Shown: piece by piece, positions 1 to 10,808 of the stretch
Layout: each line of letters opens with the position of its first letter
Position numbering within the stretch: the stretch's first letter is position 1
Origin: Nymphaea colorata
Taxonomy: Eukaryota; Streptophyta; Magnoliopsida; Nymphaeales; Nymphaeaceae
DNA: 37,264 bases
Assembly (NCBI RefSeq): GCF_008831285.2
Contig: NW_022205010.1
Location: 1-37,264 of the forward strand
Reading direction: 5' to 3'
Position numbers and translations under genes: made by a program
Notes under the pieces: model-generated
What the model saw: only the letters and a program-made list of their open reading frames with translations
Told to the model about the DNA's origin: nothing
Databases searched by the model: none

Positions 1-90
1 CAACCCAACCCCAACCCCAACCCCAACCCCAACCCCAACCCCAACCCCAACCCCAACCCCAACCCCAACCCCAACCCCAACCCCAACCCC
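1..90. repeat. Left telomere, (CCCCAA)n
   Basis: About fifteen tandem CCCCAA units start at the first base and stop abruptly at base 90. One unit near the very end has CCC instead of CCCC. C4A2/G4T2 is the Tetrahymena-type telomere of oligohymenophorean ciliates, not the C4A4 of spirotrichs. Together with the matching right end it shows that this is a whole macronuclear chromosome. Confidence 0.98.
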
Positions 91-145
91 GATGTTATTT
101 TTTCAAATATGGGTGATCTGGTGATATGAACGAATGTCCTTAATA
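91..145. other. Left subtelomeric spacer
   Basis: Only about 55 nt separate the telomere from the first candidate start codon. No repeat or conserved element is visible. It must hold whatever promoter the first gene uses. Confidence 0.5.
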
Positions 146-3100
146 ATGTTTATTCCATTAGATTTTGGTTAGCTTTCGCTACATTATCTGGCCTACTCTT
201 ACTGGCCACTCCCTCACCACCCTCCCTTCCTGCTCCCAATCCACTTACTCCTCCGCAGGTAACTTCCGCACCACTTAGGAACCTATCTTCAATACCGGCG
301 CATATTCTGGCACTGGAACAACAAACCTCTCACATCCTTCGCGATCACCTTCACCCGCAGCCACCTATCGGCCAACTATTCATTCGGATATTCCATAAAG
401 CAGATAAACTACCCAATCGTCAACAACAAAGTGAATTTCACTCTTGAGTCCGGTGCAAAGACACCCACTCGGTCACCATGAAGCTCTACACCAACGTCGC
501 CAACCAAATCACTGCCCTCTCCATCGCTTACATCATCATCGAGCCTTTGTTCAACGTATATGACTTTGTAATTTGCTGGATTAAACCCAATTCTAACATC
601 TTCAATGACCAGTATTTTACAGCCAGTAGGAGGACTAGGCCCCTATGCCTCCACCAACCAGACATATGGACTACATTGTGGAGTGGATGCTCTCTCAGCA
701 GCAAACAACCAGATCGACCTCTTACGCAATGGTCTACCTCAGCGATATCTCTACTCTTGTCTTCAAGGATCAGCACAATTTCTCCCACCAGTTTCTACAT
801 CACCAGCGTCATCATATAGGCCTTCGTCTACAACACAACTTTGCTCCAAAGCCAGCCCTCGCTAGCCCGCTTCAGCAATCGCAGAAGTCAACATCTCAAC
901 AGCTATACAACACCGCTCTCAGTCCTACAATACGATATATGGAGTGCGCACCTATCACACGTCAACCAAAACTTCCTGATCTACCAATGGACGATCAGCT
1001 CATCTACGCTTTCCATCAGCTCCTCCAACACCTTCTTGTGGGTGGGATTTAACTACCTCATTCTGGAGTTCATCAGCTGTTCTGCCTCCACTCCCTATCT
1101 TATGATCTCTAACATACCTGCTATGACGTAGTTCCTGCCAGGTACTATGCGGATTTGTACAACTAGTGCCAGGCATGCCCTTATGATTGCTATGCCTGTC
1201 TTTCCGATGGGTCTTGCACTCAGTGCAATGCACCACTGATTTTAGAACTCTCAATATATCCTCCAATAGGTGTGTGCCTATCGATGGATACTACTAAAGC
1301 ACTGTGACTGTTGCTCTCCCTGCAACGCTTCAGCTTGCCTTACCTGCTCCTCCCTCACCTTTTGCTTGTCCTGTTTTCAGCCACCTACTTGTCAGCCAGC
1401 AATACCTGTCTGCCCTGTATGACTAACTGTCTCAACTGCACAGCATCGACTAACTGCCACTCTGTTCTCCCTATCGGTATTCGACAATACGAGTTGCGTA
1501 GTGGACTGCAGCAACATCACCAACTGCTCCACTTGTTCCCTTAAGCAACCAAACAGTGGTTTGCCTGACATGCACTTATGGCTACAATGTCACCAGCAAT
1601 ACATGCGGATAGCTGTGCGGCAACGGCATAAAGACTCAGGGAGAGCAGTGCGACGATGGCAACACAGCAGATGGGGACGGCTGCAATTCGACTTGTGCGG
1701 TCTAGTTGGGATTCTACTGTGTAGATTCCAATGCGACAACTCCCAACAGTGCTTGCTCTCCCTGCAGCAGCAACTGCCCGCTTGCACTACTTCCACTCTA
1801 TGCACCGCTTGCATATCCGATTACCAAATCGTGAGCGGATCCTGTCTCAACGTCTCCTCGAATGCCACTATCACAGCGAATGTAACCAATTCTACCAATT
1901 CTACCAGCAATGCTACTTCTGCTGCCAATTCTACCACCACCAATGCCACCAGTTCTACCAATTCTACCGGTTCTACCAATACCACCAATACGACCGCCAA
2001 TACCACCACAGGCAATGTGACCAACTCCACCAATGCAACTGCAAGCACATGCGGAAATGGAGCTATTTAGGCAGTTAGAGCTGTGACGATGCCAACAGCC
2101 TCTCCAGTGATGGCTGCTCCACTTACTGCCAAATATAGGCTTACTTTTCCTGTACTCCTCCCCCTCCATTTGCAATATCAACGCCTTCACTCCCACCCTC
2201 ACCTCACTAGCCAAGAGTCCCAACGCCAACCAGTTCACCCTCACCTACGCCCTCCAGCCTTCCTCAGTGCAGTCCTATAATTCTCTCAACTGGTCCACCC
2301 TAGTCGTAGAGACTAGCAGTCTGGGATTAATAATGAATTCAGCCAATTTCGACCAAGGCAGTGGCCAGCTGTCCCTTACCTATTCTTATACTCAAGATAT
2401 CAACTAGAAAGATATAGCATTGAGTATTAACTTCCCCAACGCTGTTCCCTTCACCAATATCCAAAATACTACAGTCCAGTCATCCTAAGCAAGGAGGATT
2501 CCAATCTTTCCCTTTAGGCTTATTCTGATTCAACGTACCAATCAGCTAACTTAATCTACAGCATCAGTTTTGCCCTTTCTTTGCTGGCTCTGCTGATGTT
2601 CTAATTGGATTTTGGAAGGGAAAGATAATTTCTTTATAACTGATCACTATCTTCCAAATTGCGTTCCTTTCTCTGTTACAATAAATAAACTAACTCCCAC
2701 CCTTATGCACTGAATGGCCTTTCCCTGAGCTTGGGCTACTATATCAATCTTATGCAATCGAGCAGTGCCAGCAATAGGCTTGCAGCGTTGAATATCAAAC
2801 TTCTCTTCTTTGATAACTACAACATCAGCTTCCTCTTCGTGCTTCTTCCTCTGCTCCTCTCCTTCGTCTTCAGCATCATCGCTAGGAGGCAGGAGGCGGA
2901 TTCTTGGATGAATGTTCAATCAAGGAAATTGCGAGCATAGTGGACCTTCTATGCACTCATGTTCTCAATGTACATTGCGTCATTTCGATTGGGTCAGCGC
3001 TCATGATGTTTTCTTCCCTCAAGATGGCATAGTTGGTGGGCGTTATATTCGCTGCTGTGCTGATATTGTGTACGTTTTGGACTGGAAGTAAGGTGATAAT

Positions 3101-3658
3101 GCAGGGAGTCGAGATGGGGGATTCACAGCTAATTTCGGGAAGCAGAAGTGGCTTTCATCCAATTACTATTTCCTTTTGACGGTGTAGAGATGCATCACGG
3201 GGAGTTTCTTGCTCTTCTCCTTTAGCAAACAATCAGCCATCCTATAGCTTTAATCGTGGTCCAAATCGTTCTCGTGGCAGTATTGAAGCCTTACGTGATG
3301 ACTGGATCTCAAATGAGGCCGTTGCTGAATCTTTCAATCACCCTCCTTATTGAGCATATACTTGCTTTGCCATTCTCTCTCTTTCTGCCTTTAACTTATA
3401 CGCTCCCTTCGTCATTTTAGGCCTCCTCGTCCTTTCTATCTGCTACAACGCTTACTACCTCATAAAAGATTCCTGTAGAAAAACAAAGAAATGAGATAAA
3501 TAAGGAAGATGAGTCCAAGCTTCTTAATAGTGAGCGACTAAAACTATAGCTGAACTCGTCTTTTCTGTGGATAGCCAAATTTTGAAGGTGAAGGAGGGGA
3601 TGACAGAAGGGAAGCCAACATAGACGAACTCAGCATGTCAGCAGTGAAAGAGCACTGA
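146..3658 (+). CDS. Large Cys-rich, glycosylated surface membrane protein (frame-interrupted, possible pseudogene)
   Basis: Reading with TAA/TAG as Glu and allowing single-base frame repairs gives one long protein. It begins with a hydrophobic signal peptide ([20 protein letters not shown]). A region resembling ciliate H-type-lectin-like extracellular repeats follows, with stretches such as [21 protein letters not shown]. Next come Cys-rich segments ([28 protein letters not shown]), a Myxococcus-type Cys repeat (CGNG...[15 protein letters not shown]), an Asn/Thr/Ser tract packed with N-glycosylation sequons, and a second, degenerate Cys repeat ([13 protein letters not shown]). Several hydrophobic helices near 2560-3480 and a charged cytoplasmic tail complete it. 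The architecture fits ciliate surface proteins with Cys-rich repeats and a polytopic C-terminus. At least eight apparent -1 interruptions are present, so it is either a subtelomeric pseudogene or an intact gene with sequence errors. The end could be TGA at 3492, 3583 or 3656; the tail reads best to 3658. Confidence 0.6.
259..278 (+). other. 20-nt GT-AG intron in the surface-protein gene
   Basis: GTAACTTCCGCACCACTTAG has canonical borders and the same length as the other nine introns. It lies just after the signal-peptide region. Because this gene also has frame interruptions, it is less secure than the introns in intact genes. Confidence 0.6.
1855..2050 (+). repeat. Asn/Thr/Ser-rich sequon tract (coding)
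   Basis: Degenerate repeats of AAT/ACC/TCT codons encode runs such as [13 protein letters not shown] and NTTNTTANTTTGN. About twenty N-x-S/T sequons fall within some 60 codons. It is a mucin-like or stalk-like, heavily N-glycosylatable spacer between Cys-rich modules of the surface protein. Confidence 0.85.
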
Positions 3659-3702
3659 ATCTAATTAAGCAAACAAAGAAAAGGATATTTTCGGCAAGAA
3701 TA

Positions 3703-5030
3703 TGGATGATCCTATCCCTCTCGACCTCTACAACGACATCTAAGCAATATGATCTTTTTCCCCCATCATCATAATGACCCAATACTTAATAGCATCAATC
3801 GTCATAAATGGTCAGCAATATAATTCTGATAACTTGCCTTCCAAGAACCTTGATATTATATTTCATGTAAACAGCCGAGGATATTGGAAGTGTGCAGGAT
3901 TTGCAGATAGCCATGGATAGGATCGACATGATCCTGAGAGAAACGCAAGAGATCGTCATAGGATTGGACCCATTCCTGATATCGATATGATGATGAATAG
4001 GGATGGGGGATTTCCCACTGCTGTCTGTAGCATTTGCACGAGATCAAGAATAGTCTGAACTTTTCGACTTTCTGCTGCTAGGAGCACCAGTTCTGCCTCA
4101 ACTGTATTGAGTCCCTCACCAGCAATGCCATTAAGGAGTACAGAGTGGTTAAATGCCCCATGGAAGCATGCGAGCGGGAGTTTAACCAGAATTCTCCCTA
4201 CTTTTCGGAGCTTACCCAGGAGAGGAAGGATAAATACCGAAGATACTCAAGAATAGGGACATTTTGAAAAACAATAAGATGAGGCTGTGTCGAGGCCGGA
4301 CTGCAATGGAAATTACTTAACCTCTGCTTCCAAGCTGGAGTGTAATACATGCAAGCAGCAATACTGTTCCAAATGCTCATAGTACATGCACTAGGGACGC
4401 TGCGATAGGCTGGTTGCGAGAGGAATGGAAAAGAAGTATAGTTTCAGCGGTGTCCACAGTGTCACATGGTGGTGGAGCGCAAGACGGGTGCGACCATATG
4501 ACTGCATCTGCTCCCACCAGTTCTGCTACAAGTGTGGCCAGTCCTACATCCACGGCTCTCACGAATGCACAAAGCCACTCCATCTCACCTGTTTCGCCTC
4601 CTTCAGGTGGGAAGTAGAGAGAAGGCCGTCAGCTCTCGAGGGAACTCGGTTCAACTTGAGCAGAATACTATACTGGCTGTAGCCAAATGAGGAAGTGTCA
4701 GTTATCTATCGGTTGTCTACACACTTCTCTTCACTCTCTTCGTATATCCCCCTCTCTGCATCATCGCTATTTCTCTGTGCCTGCTGGCTGCTACTCTCTA
4801 CTTGGGATCTGCCTTTATCGCAATTTCAGGTTATTTTGCTTATTGCCGATAATGGAAGTGTCAATCTACAACTGGCGCCGGCTCGCTTCATGAAGAACAA
4901 AAACGTTCCCTATTTTATTATCAGACTGCTTGTTTTGCCTCTTTATCCCATCAATTTCTTCTACGGAATCAAGGACAAGTCTGGCTTCCTCACTTGTGAA
5001 GGTGAAGTGCCGAGAGGAAGAGTTTATTGA
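3703..5030 (+). CDS. RBR-type (RING1-IBR-RING2) E3 ubiquitin ligase with C-terminal membrane helices
   Basis: After -1 repairs the protein shows RING1 (CSIC ... CCEEHQFCLNC ... KCPMEAC), an IBR (CNGNYLTSASKLECNTCKQQ then YCSKC and H.GRC) and RING2 (RCPQCHMVVERKTGCDHMTC then ICSHQFCYKCG). The Cys in the TGCDHM segment is where RBR ligases such as parkin carry the catalytic cysteine that forms the ubiquitin thioester. Downstream, 4690-4860 encodes two strongly hydrophobic stretches (VVYTLLFTLFVYPPLCIIAI; LCLLAATLYLGSAFIAISGY), suggesting a membrane-anchored RBR like the RNF19/RNF144 groups. The start at 3703 is tentative because the N-terminal 100 codons are interrupted. In-frame TAG is read as Glu in CCEEHQF. 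Its stop is 130 bp from the convergent EEF1G stop. Confidence 0.8.
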
Positions 5031-5160
5031 AGGTAATAGGTTTCTTCCTGGCTCTGCCTTTCCTCATCAACGTAGAGACCTAATGAGCAGCATAAATGAA
5101 TGATAGACTTATTTCTTTTAATATGCAATAAATGATGGGATGTTGATTGACATATGGTGA

Positions 5161-6508
5161 TCATTTGAACCATTTGGCATCGAATACGGGCCTGCCTTCG
5201 ACTTGGTCGTTCTCGGTAAGGTTGAGCCAGTACTGAGCAGTGAGTGCCTGGACGGCGGGATCGTCTCATCGAGTCTGGTGAAGGTGAAGTAGTCGTAGCT
5301 CTGGTGCTCCTTCCACTCCTCGGGGATCTCAGTTCCTCTCCAGAACCAGATACCCTCGATCACGTAGTCGTTCTCAACTCCGTAGACTCCGTGGACGGCG
5401 AAGCAGTATTTTCTGAAGTGGTCAATGTTTCTGAGGTGACCGTTCTTGAGGTTGTTGGTCAAGTAGCCGACCTTACCCTCTCCCTCGTATAAGACGTAGT
5501 GGACCCTCCAGAGGGACCATCCTTGGTGGTCGAAGTTTTGCCAGAACTTCTCGAGACTGGCCTTCTTGTCCTCGGAGTTGCAGAACTCACGCTTCCAGTC
5601 GTCGATGTTGAATGGGGACTTGGGGAGAAGGTCAAGAGGGTTTTCTTCTTCTCAACGGGGACGAGTGGCTCATCAGCCTCTTCCTCAGACTCTTCTTTCT
5701 TCTTTTTCTTCTTAGGCTCCTCCTTCTTTGCCTCTTGCTTCTTTGGCTCCTCCTTCTTCTTCTCCTTCTTCTCGCCCTTAGGCTTGGCCTCAGTCTTAGC
5801 TTCAGTCTTAGCTTCAGTCTTGGCTTCAGTCTTGGCTTCAGGCTTGACTTCTGGCTTTTTGGCATCAGCAAACTCGGGGACGAGTTCGCGAGTGCAGAGC
5901 CAAGGCTTTCCGAAGAAACCGGAGATTTCCTTGTGGGTGAAGAGGCGCTCATACCACTGAACAACGTGGGGGATGGCAGCTCTGGCTTTCTCGTCGAAGA
6001 TGAGTCTGAGGACGAGTCTGATTCCGCCGATCAGGGCAATATCGGCAATGGTGATCTCGTTACCAGCAAGTAGGGAGTCTTCTGGAGCTGAGCATCAGCG
6101 ATTCTGAGGGCTTCAATGTAGTCCTTCTTTCCGGCTCGTATGCCTCCTTGGTGACGGGCATGTAGCCGAGGGAGCCATAGATGGTGCGGACGTTGTTGGG
6201 GGAGAGCTGAGTGTTTTGGTACTCCAGCCATTGGTCGACCTGGGCAGTCTCGGCGGGGGTGTTGCCGTAGAACTTGCCAGCCTTGCGGGCGAGGAAGCGG
6301 AGGATGGCGGCAGACTCGAAAATGCAGCCTTCAGGGTCTCAAGAGTGGGGACCTTGCCGAGGGGATGCTTGGCAAGATATTCAGGAGACTTCCACTGGTC
6401 CCAGGGGATGCGGATGAACTCGACGGGGATGTCGACAAAGCGGAGGAAAAGTTCCACCTTGGCGCCAGCAGTGGCGTAGTTCTGGGGAGAGTACAACTTG
6501 TAGGCCAT
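5161..6508 (-). CDS. EEF1G: Elongation factor 1-gamma (eEF1B-gamma)
   Basis: The N-terminus is a GST-like fold (MAYKLYSPQNYATAGAKVEL; LGKVPTLET; EGCIFESAAILRF; NEITIADI). A Lys/Glu/Ala/Pro-rich linker follows, then the conserved EF1G C-terminal domain (NPLDLLPKSPFNIDDWKREF; WSLWRVHYVLYEGEGKVGYL; then a GIWFWRG motif and VEGRPVFDAKWFK). The product scaffolds the eEF1B nucleotide-exchange complex that recharges eEF1A with GTP. Five single missing bases break the frame, for example ACC(C)CTG and AAAA(A)CC; restoring five bases gives exactly 451 codons. I saw no TAA or TAG codon in the gene, as expected for a highly expressed gene avoiding reassigned codons. Divergent from the YL1-like gene across 261 bp. 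Confidence 0.93.
5785..5850 (-). repeat. 12-nt tandem repeat encoding (TEAK)n in the EEF1G linker
   Basis: Tandem copies of a 12-base unit (gcttcagtctta and variants) encode TEAK repeats that grade into PEVKPEAK. This is the flexible charged linker between the GST-like and C-terminal domains. Such a repeat can change copy number by slippage without breaking the frame. Confidence 0.85.
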
Positions 6509-6769
6509 TTGTTGAAGTAATTAAGATATTATAACCATAAAAGAAATCCCAACAATTAATATCCACTAAAGTTGACACAGACTACACCTAATATTGCCCA
6601 ATCCCCCCAATTATGATGATTTGCAATGCATATTCCCAATCCCATCATGAGTATCCCATAGGCGCTTTACCTTTAAATGTATTTGTGATGATTATTTATA
6701 TTTGTTCGCGTTTAAAGCTACCCCTCTGATTGATTGGTTGTCTTATGCATTTATTATTCCGCACGCGCA
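6509..6769. promoter_or_regulatory. Divergent intergenic region EEF1G / YL1-like
   Basis: An AT-rich 261-bp spacer lies between two divergent start codons and must carry both promoters. TATA-like stretches occur, for example tttatatttg near 6695-6705. No motif could be assigned firmly. Confidence 0.5.
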
Positions 6770-7445
6770 ATGCACCATATGAAGTCCAAGGGCAAACCGC
6801 AAAAGGAAGAGATCTTCAATGAGGACTCCTCCTCAGAGGAACCCCCACAGCAACCCGAAATGCCCTCAGCCTCAGAGGAAGGAGAAGTGGTCTCCAACAT
6901 TTAACCTGAACGCTTCATGGAGGAAAGGGAAGCGGAGGAAGAAGGAGATGGAGAAGTCGCAGAGGAACTGTATGATAGTAGCGAAGAAGACGAGCAAGGA
7001 TGCAGAAGGAGAAGCGCAAGAGAGAGCAGCTGCAGCGCCAGAGAGAGTAGGAGCAGGTGAGGTTTGCCGCCTTCACCCAGGAGGACCTCCTCAAAAAAGC
7101 ATTTGAGGACATCGAACGCACCAACAACGCATCGCCCTCATGCGCAAGAAGAATGCCAAGCGAATGTAGGATATCTAAAAGGTACGCATGACGCAGCAGC
7201 CCTACCTCATCACCAGCAACACCCACTATCGCGGATCGACCAACTATACCCCCTTCTCACGTCGACAAAAGCGGAAGGACACTGCTACACCCCAACTACT
7301 CTTGCGGGTGAACGATATGAAGCTGGCTGACTTCATCCAGAAGAACATAAAGGAGTAGAACAGCGCAAACTACCTCAACGAAGTGGTAAAGTTCTAAAAC
7401 TACGCATACCAGCAACGCAAGAAACGCAGACAACATATTGAATGA
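6770..7445 (+). CDS. YL1/VPS72-like nuclear protein
   Basis: About 225 residues after two single-base repairs. The N-terminal third is strongly acidic and Ser-rich. A basic helix (RMQKEKRKREQLQRQREEEQ) then leads into RFAAFTQEDLLKKAFEDIER, which resembles the QEELL..A..TE.N block of YL1/VPS72. Further on are KVRMTQQPYLITSNTHYRGS and TNYTPF. VPS72 is the H2A.Z-binding subunit of SWR1/SRCAP remodelers; the acidic arm followed by the basic QEELL-type helix fits that family, but the C-terminal YL1_C motif is not recognisable. Several TAA/TAG codons read as Glu. ATGs at 6770 and 6779 are both in frame. The TGA lies 24 bp from the stop of the convergent neighbour. Confidence 0.45.
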
Positions 7446-7469
7446 TCATGACTTAATGCAATCACTTAC

Positions 7470-8155
7470 TCATTCCTGCCACGAGTATTATGGAGAACGC
7501 TGTGGTAATAGTGGTGGAAGCCATTGACGCCACTCGATAAGCTGCTCCATTTAAAACCTCTCTAGGCCTATAGGGTCAACTGTGGGATTCGCTTTCGTGA
7601 GATTCGATTGGTCTTGTTGCGTCTGATATTGACTCTATCGACTAATTGCTTTATTTTTCCTATTTGTTGTTCCTTATTTCATGGCCTTCTTTAGCTTTAA
7701 AATTGATCCCACGTCTTCTATCTTATCGAGGATGATGCTCATGACTTCCTTGATCAGCTTGACTGGCTCTGGATCGTTTGGCTTGTTGAGGTAGGGAAAC
7801 CTGTCGATGGGGGAACCGTCGGTGGGCGGAAGCGGCATCAATGCAGCATCGTAGTTGAGATTGAAGAGAAGGTGGTTTAGGTACATCCTGAAAGATTTTT
7901 AAAATAACTACAGTGCCTAATCTTACAATCATTTTGATCGGAAAGGAGAATGCAGTTACCGAGGATGAAATTATACTCTGCAATTTCCTTATTAGAGTAA
8001 GCACCGTCTGATCTCTTCCAACTTAACTCGTGGATGATAGATCTGAGTAGTATGCGGCTGCGTGTATCTGGAGCCCATCATTAGGACGATTGCCTTTTTC
8101 CCTTGGCGAAATAAAGCAAATCTTGAATTAAGCCTTCGCTTCTTCTGATTTGCAT
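7470..8155 (-). CDS. Unrecognised protein, about 220 residues
   Basis: The family is not recognised. From ATG at 8155 the protein starts MQIRRSEGLIQDLLYFAKGK. It continues through RSIIHELSWKRSDGAYSNKE and IAEYNFILGNCILLSDQND, then MYLNHLLFNLNYDAALMPLP, PTDGSPIDRFPYLNK and PVKLIKEVMSIILDKIEDVG. A Gln/Asn/Thr-rich tail ends at a TGA complementary to 7470-7472. Continuation past the apparent stop after KLKKAMK depends on reading TAA as Glu. Two or three -1 interruptions lie in the first 60 codons. An AT-rich stretch near 7885-7925 with GTAAG...CAG borders may be a longer, about 39-nt intron. Tail-to-tail with the YL1-like gene. Confidence 0.55.
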
Positions 8156-8260
8156 GCTTTTAGCTATTTTAGAAGATCTTCATGGCTTGCTCGATGCACT
8201 GCATGGCAACTGGAGGTCAGAACGCGACACATTGTTTTCAAGGGCTCTCACTGATGATCT

Positions 8261-9566
8261 TCATGCTTTTTTACTCTTCTTCCGTATTTTACTCTTATTG
8301 CTGCTTTACGATGAACTGGCAAAGTTGTTTGAACTGAACGTTGGCGGTTCCTCATAACATCTTCAACGACTGGCACTTTGGTTGCTTCATGTTATTATGA
8401 ACCTTTGAGGATTGGCATAGGCTGGAAGTTGAATTCCTGCAAGCTATGTTCCATTTTGGTGATGAAGTATTTCGCTCTCTAAAAATACAATTTCCCTGTT
8501 TCATAAGTTTCCCCCATGACGCTCTGGTGGCATGGATCAATTTTTCCCATTGGGCTTCAATCAACCCATAGAGTTCGTTCCTTATCTACTCGTTGCGATG
8601 CATACAGATTGTGTAATTTTCTGTGAAGATGCTGCAAGGAGACATCCATATTAATATGACCACTTCGCTCGATAAATGAGTTGTCACTGATAGAATTAGA
8701 TGATGATTGGTTATTGGATATAATATACCAGCTTAGATTATCAAGTGGTAAACGCTCACAAGTTTTACTTGTCTTTTTACTTTTATAAAGAACGCTATAT
8801 ACTTCGTAATAGGCGTTACTATACACGCTAGCCTGGAATTATTCTGGGATTTGGCTTAGTATACTTTGCTACTAGATTGGGCGTGAATGTGCATTAACTA
8901 AGCTTTTTCACCTCGTATGCCACTCTCTTTTTCTATAGCTATTGCTACTTCTCTTCTCTCCAGATTACTTCTCTGCGAAATATTCTTCAAAAGTTCTCAT
9001 TTTGTGTTTAGGACCGTTTATTTCTGGGTGGTAACTGAAGCTTTCAGCTTTCTCCACTTATTTCTTGTATTTTTCGATGCGTTTGATTTATAGATCCTTC
9101 TATTTGCTTTTTTGGAGATGGATGCATCTTTCATAAATGGGTTGAACTTTCTCCCTGCTTCCTCTCAGGATGTCTGGTATTTCCTTCAGGGTCCTTTTTT
9201 CATTTTATTCCTTCTTTTGGCGTTCTCTGGTGATCCAATTTTGGCGTTTATCGATTCTTTCCTGCGCCCTCATGAGGAACTCTTTGAAGGATGATGATAC
9301 TTCTTCATCCTCTACATTTTGGTATATTTTTATGTTGCTATCTCGTTTGTGATGTTATTTGGTTTGTATTGGTAATTGGTAATTTTCTTTTGTTTCTTAT
9401 AAAGTTCTTCTTTCTTTTTGGTGGAATTGGGATCGTATACTGGTTGGTACTTTTGGTTAAAGACCTCATTGATCAATTCCTCTGTCTCTTCCTCTATGGA
9501 AAAATGGTGAGAGTGGTCCTATTAGAAGAGCTCTTCAGGTTGCTAATCCAGCTCCAGGATATTCAT
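8261..9566 (-). CDS. Charged coiled-coil protein with ciliate-type F-x-P repeats
   Basis: From ATG at 9566 the protein starts MNILELDEQPEELFEEDHSH, with TAG/TAA as Glu. A helical block follows (FKEFLMRAQERIDKRQNWIT then RERQKKEENEKRTLKEIPDI). Next are LSECTFTPNL and FERAKYFITKMEHSLQEFNF QPMPILKGS, separated by charged linkers. Blocks of the type F.~R......K......L followed by (C/F)xFxPxI/L recur in many axonemal and cortical ciliate proteins, but I cannot name the family. The inferred end is SESSNKSKIRKKSKKA then TGA at 8261-8263. At least five -1 interruptions occur. The start codon is only 43 bp from that of the divergent B-box gene. Confidence 0.6.
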
Positions 9567-9609
9567 TTTATTTATATATTTATTCCCCTATAGGGTTATT
9601 ATATTTGAA
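9567..9609. promoter_or_regulatory. 43-bp bidirectional promoter region
   Basis: Only 43 bp separate the divergent ATGs at 9566 (-) and 9610 (+). The spacer is AT-rich with tttatatatttatt and attatatttg stretches that could act as TATA-like elements in either direction. Both 5' UTRs and core promoters must overlap here or extend into the opposite gene. Confidence 0.6.
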
Positions 9610-10802
9610 ATGAGCGAGAAAAAAGCTAAGAGCAAAAGCAAGTCCAAAGAGAAAGATAAGGAGAAGCGGAAAAACCACCTAAGGATGCAAAGTCCAAGAA
9701 ATCTAAAGAGGACAAGGGAGATGCCAAGTCCAAGAAGTCAGCCGACAAGACCGAAAAAGTTTCAAAGAAAAAGAAAGATGAAAAATCAGAAAAGCCATAG
9801 GCTCCGCATCCAGACTTGGACTTATCGCAAGACAATTTTTCAGACTTTCTAAAGAATCCTTTCAGTTTCCGCCGCAGTCACAACCGACGACGCGTATTTT
9901 CAAATTTACCAAGTCTCTGCCCGCACCACAAGGAGCCCACCACTCTCTTCTGCTAGATTTGCGAGCAGACAGGGTGCGAGAACTGCTCATCTACGGTCCC
10001 CATAACAACCAAATGCACCGAGTGACCCGCATGGACTAGGCATTCCAGGCGAGATACTTGTATCTCAACGAAATTGTATGCGGCCGCTGTTGGAGAAGCG
10101 GGATAAGCTCAACAAATATCTGGACGAGCTCACGCTGTTGAGCGACGAGCTAAGATACGTAAAGAACGGGATCGAAAAGATGACAAAGGTGGAGTTTAGC
10201 GAGATGCTGGACCGGCTTAAAGCCAGCTCTGGCAGCAAGTTTGCCATCCTGCATCACGAGATGGCGGATCTGCAGAGAGATCTCGAGGGAATCAATGCTC
10301 TCGGTAACGAATTCTTCGAGCTGACTAACTTAAACCCAATTGCGCCCAATGCCAGCGATCCAGCTCCCAAGGCCATCGTTCCCTTCCTGCTCAGATCGAG
10401 ATACCTGCAGGAGTAGGCATAGAATTTAATCGCGAAGCCAGTCAAGACCAGCGTATAGATATACCCCTACGATTTGCCAAGAGAACTAACGTAAAGGAAG
10501 TTGATTCTGGAGAAGAATCGTAACTGGATAGAGCTTTTGAAGCTGAAAGATGAAGCCATTTGGGCACTCAATCAAGAGAAGAAAGGCTTGAGAGCCAAGA
10601 TGATGGAATCACTCAACGAATAGGCTCATGCTGAGATCAACGAATGGGGAAAGTAAATTTGCTTTCATTTAGGTTGAAGGATAAGATTAGGCACGAGCTA
10701 GAGGCCCTACTAATGCGATGCGATAAGTGTGGATGCGAATCAAGTGAGGAGACTGTCAACGAGGAATGCTAAGCAGGAGGATTTCATAATTTTCGGCATT
10801 GA
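9610..10802 (+). CDS. B-box zinc finger / coiled-coil (TRIM-like) protein
   Basis: About 391 residues once one 20-nt intron is removed and three single bases are restored. A Lys/Ser-rich N-terminus (SEKKAKSKSKSKEKDKEK) leads to a B-box: CPHHKEPTTLFCEICEQTGC then ENC..., GPHNNQMH. This matches the C-x2-H / C-x2-C / C-x2-C / H pattern. The first E in LFCEIC is a TAG codon at 9954. A long coiled coil follows (EKRDKLNKYLDELTLLSDEL; MADLQRDLEGINALGNEFFE), then a C-terminal Cys cluster (MRCDKCGCESSEE). TRIM-like proteins are often ubiquitin ligases or microtubule-associated scaffolds; no RING is seen here, so enzymatic activity is not implied. Its stop is 6 bp from the convergent SLC66A2-like stop. 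Confidence 0.8.
10653..10672 (+). other. 20-nt GT-AG intron in the B-box gene
   Basis: GTAAATTTGCTTTCATTTAG interrupts the frame after NEWGK. Removing it joins EINEWGK to LKDKIRHELEALLMRCDKCG; retaining it reaches TGA within six codons. Confidence 0.9.
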
Positions 10803-10808
10803 ATCTCT

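Noticed and set aside
1590-2244. Minus-strand open frames rich in Gly/Ile/Arg
   Set aside because: They are antisense shadows of the Asn/Thr/Ser repeat; the plus strand has signal peptide, Cys modules and sequons in order.
5499-6073. Plus-strand Leu/Phe/Ser-rich open frames
   Set aside because: They are antisense to the Lys/Glu-rich linker of EEF1G, which is strongly conserved on the minus strand.
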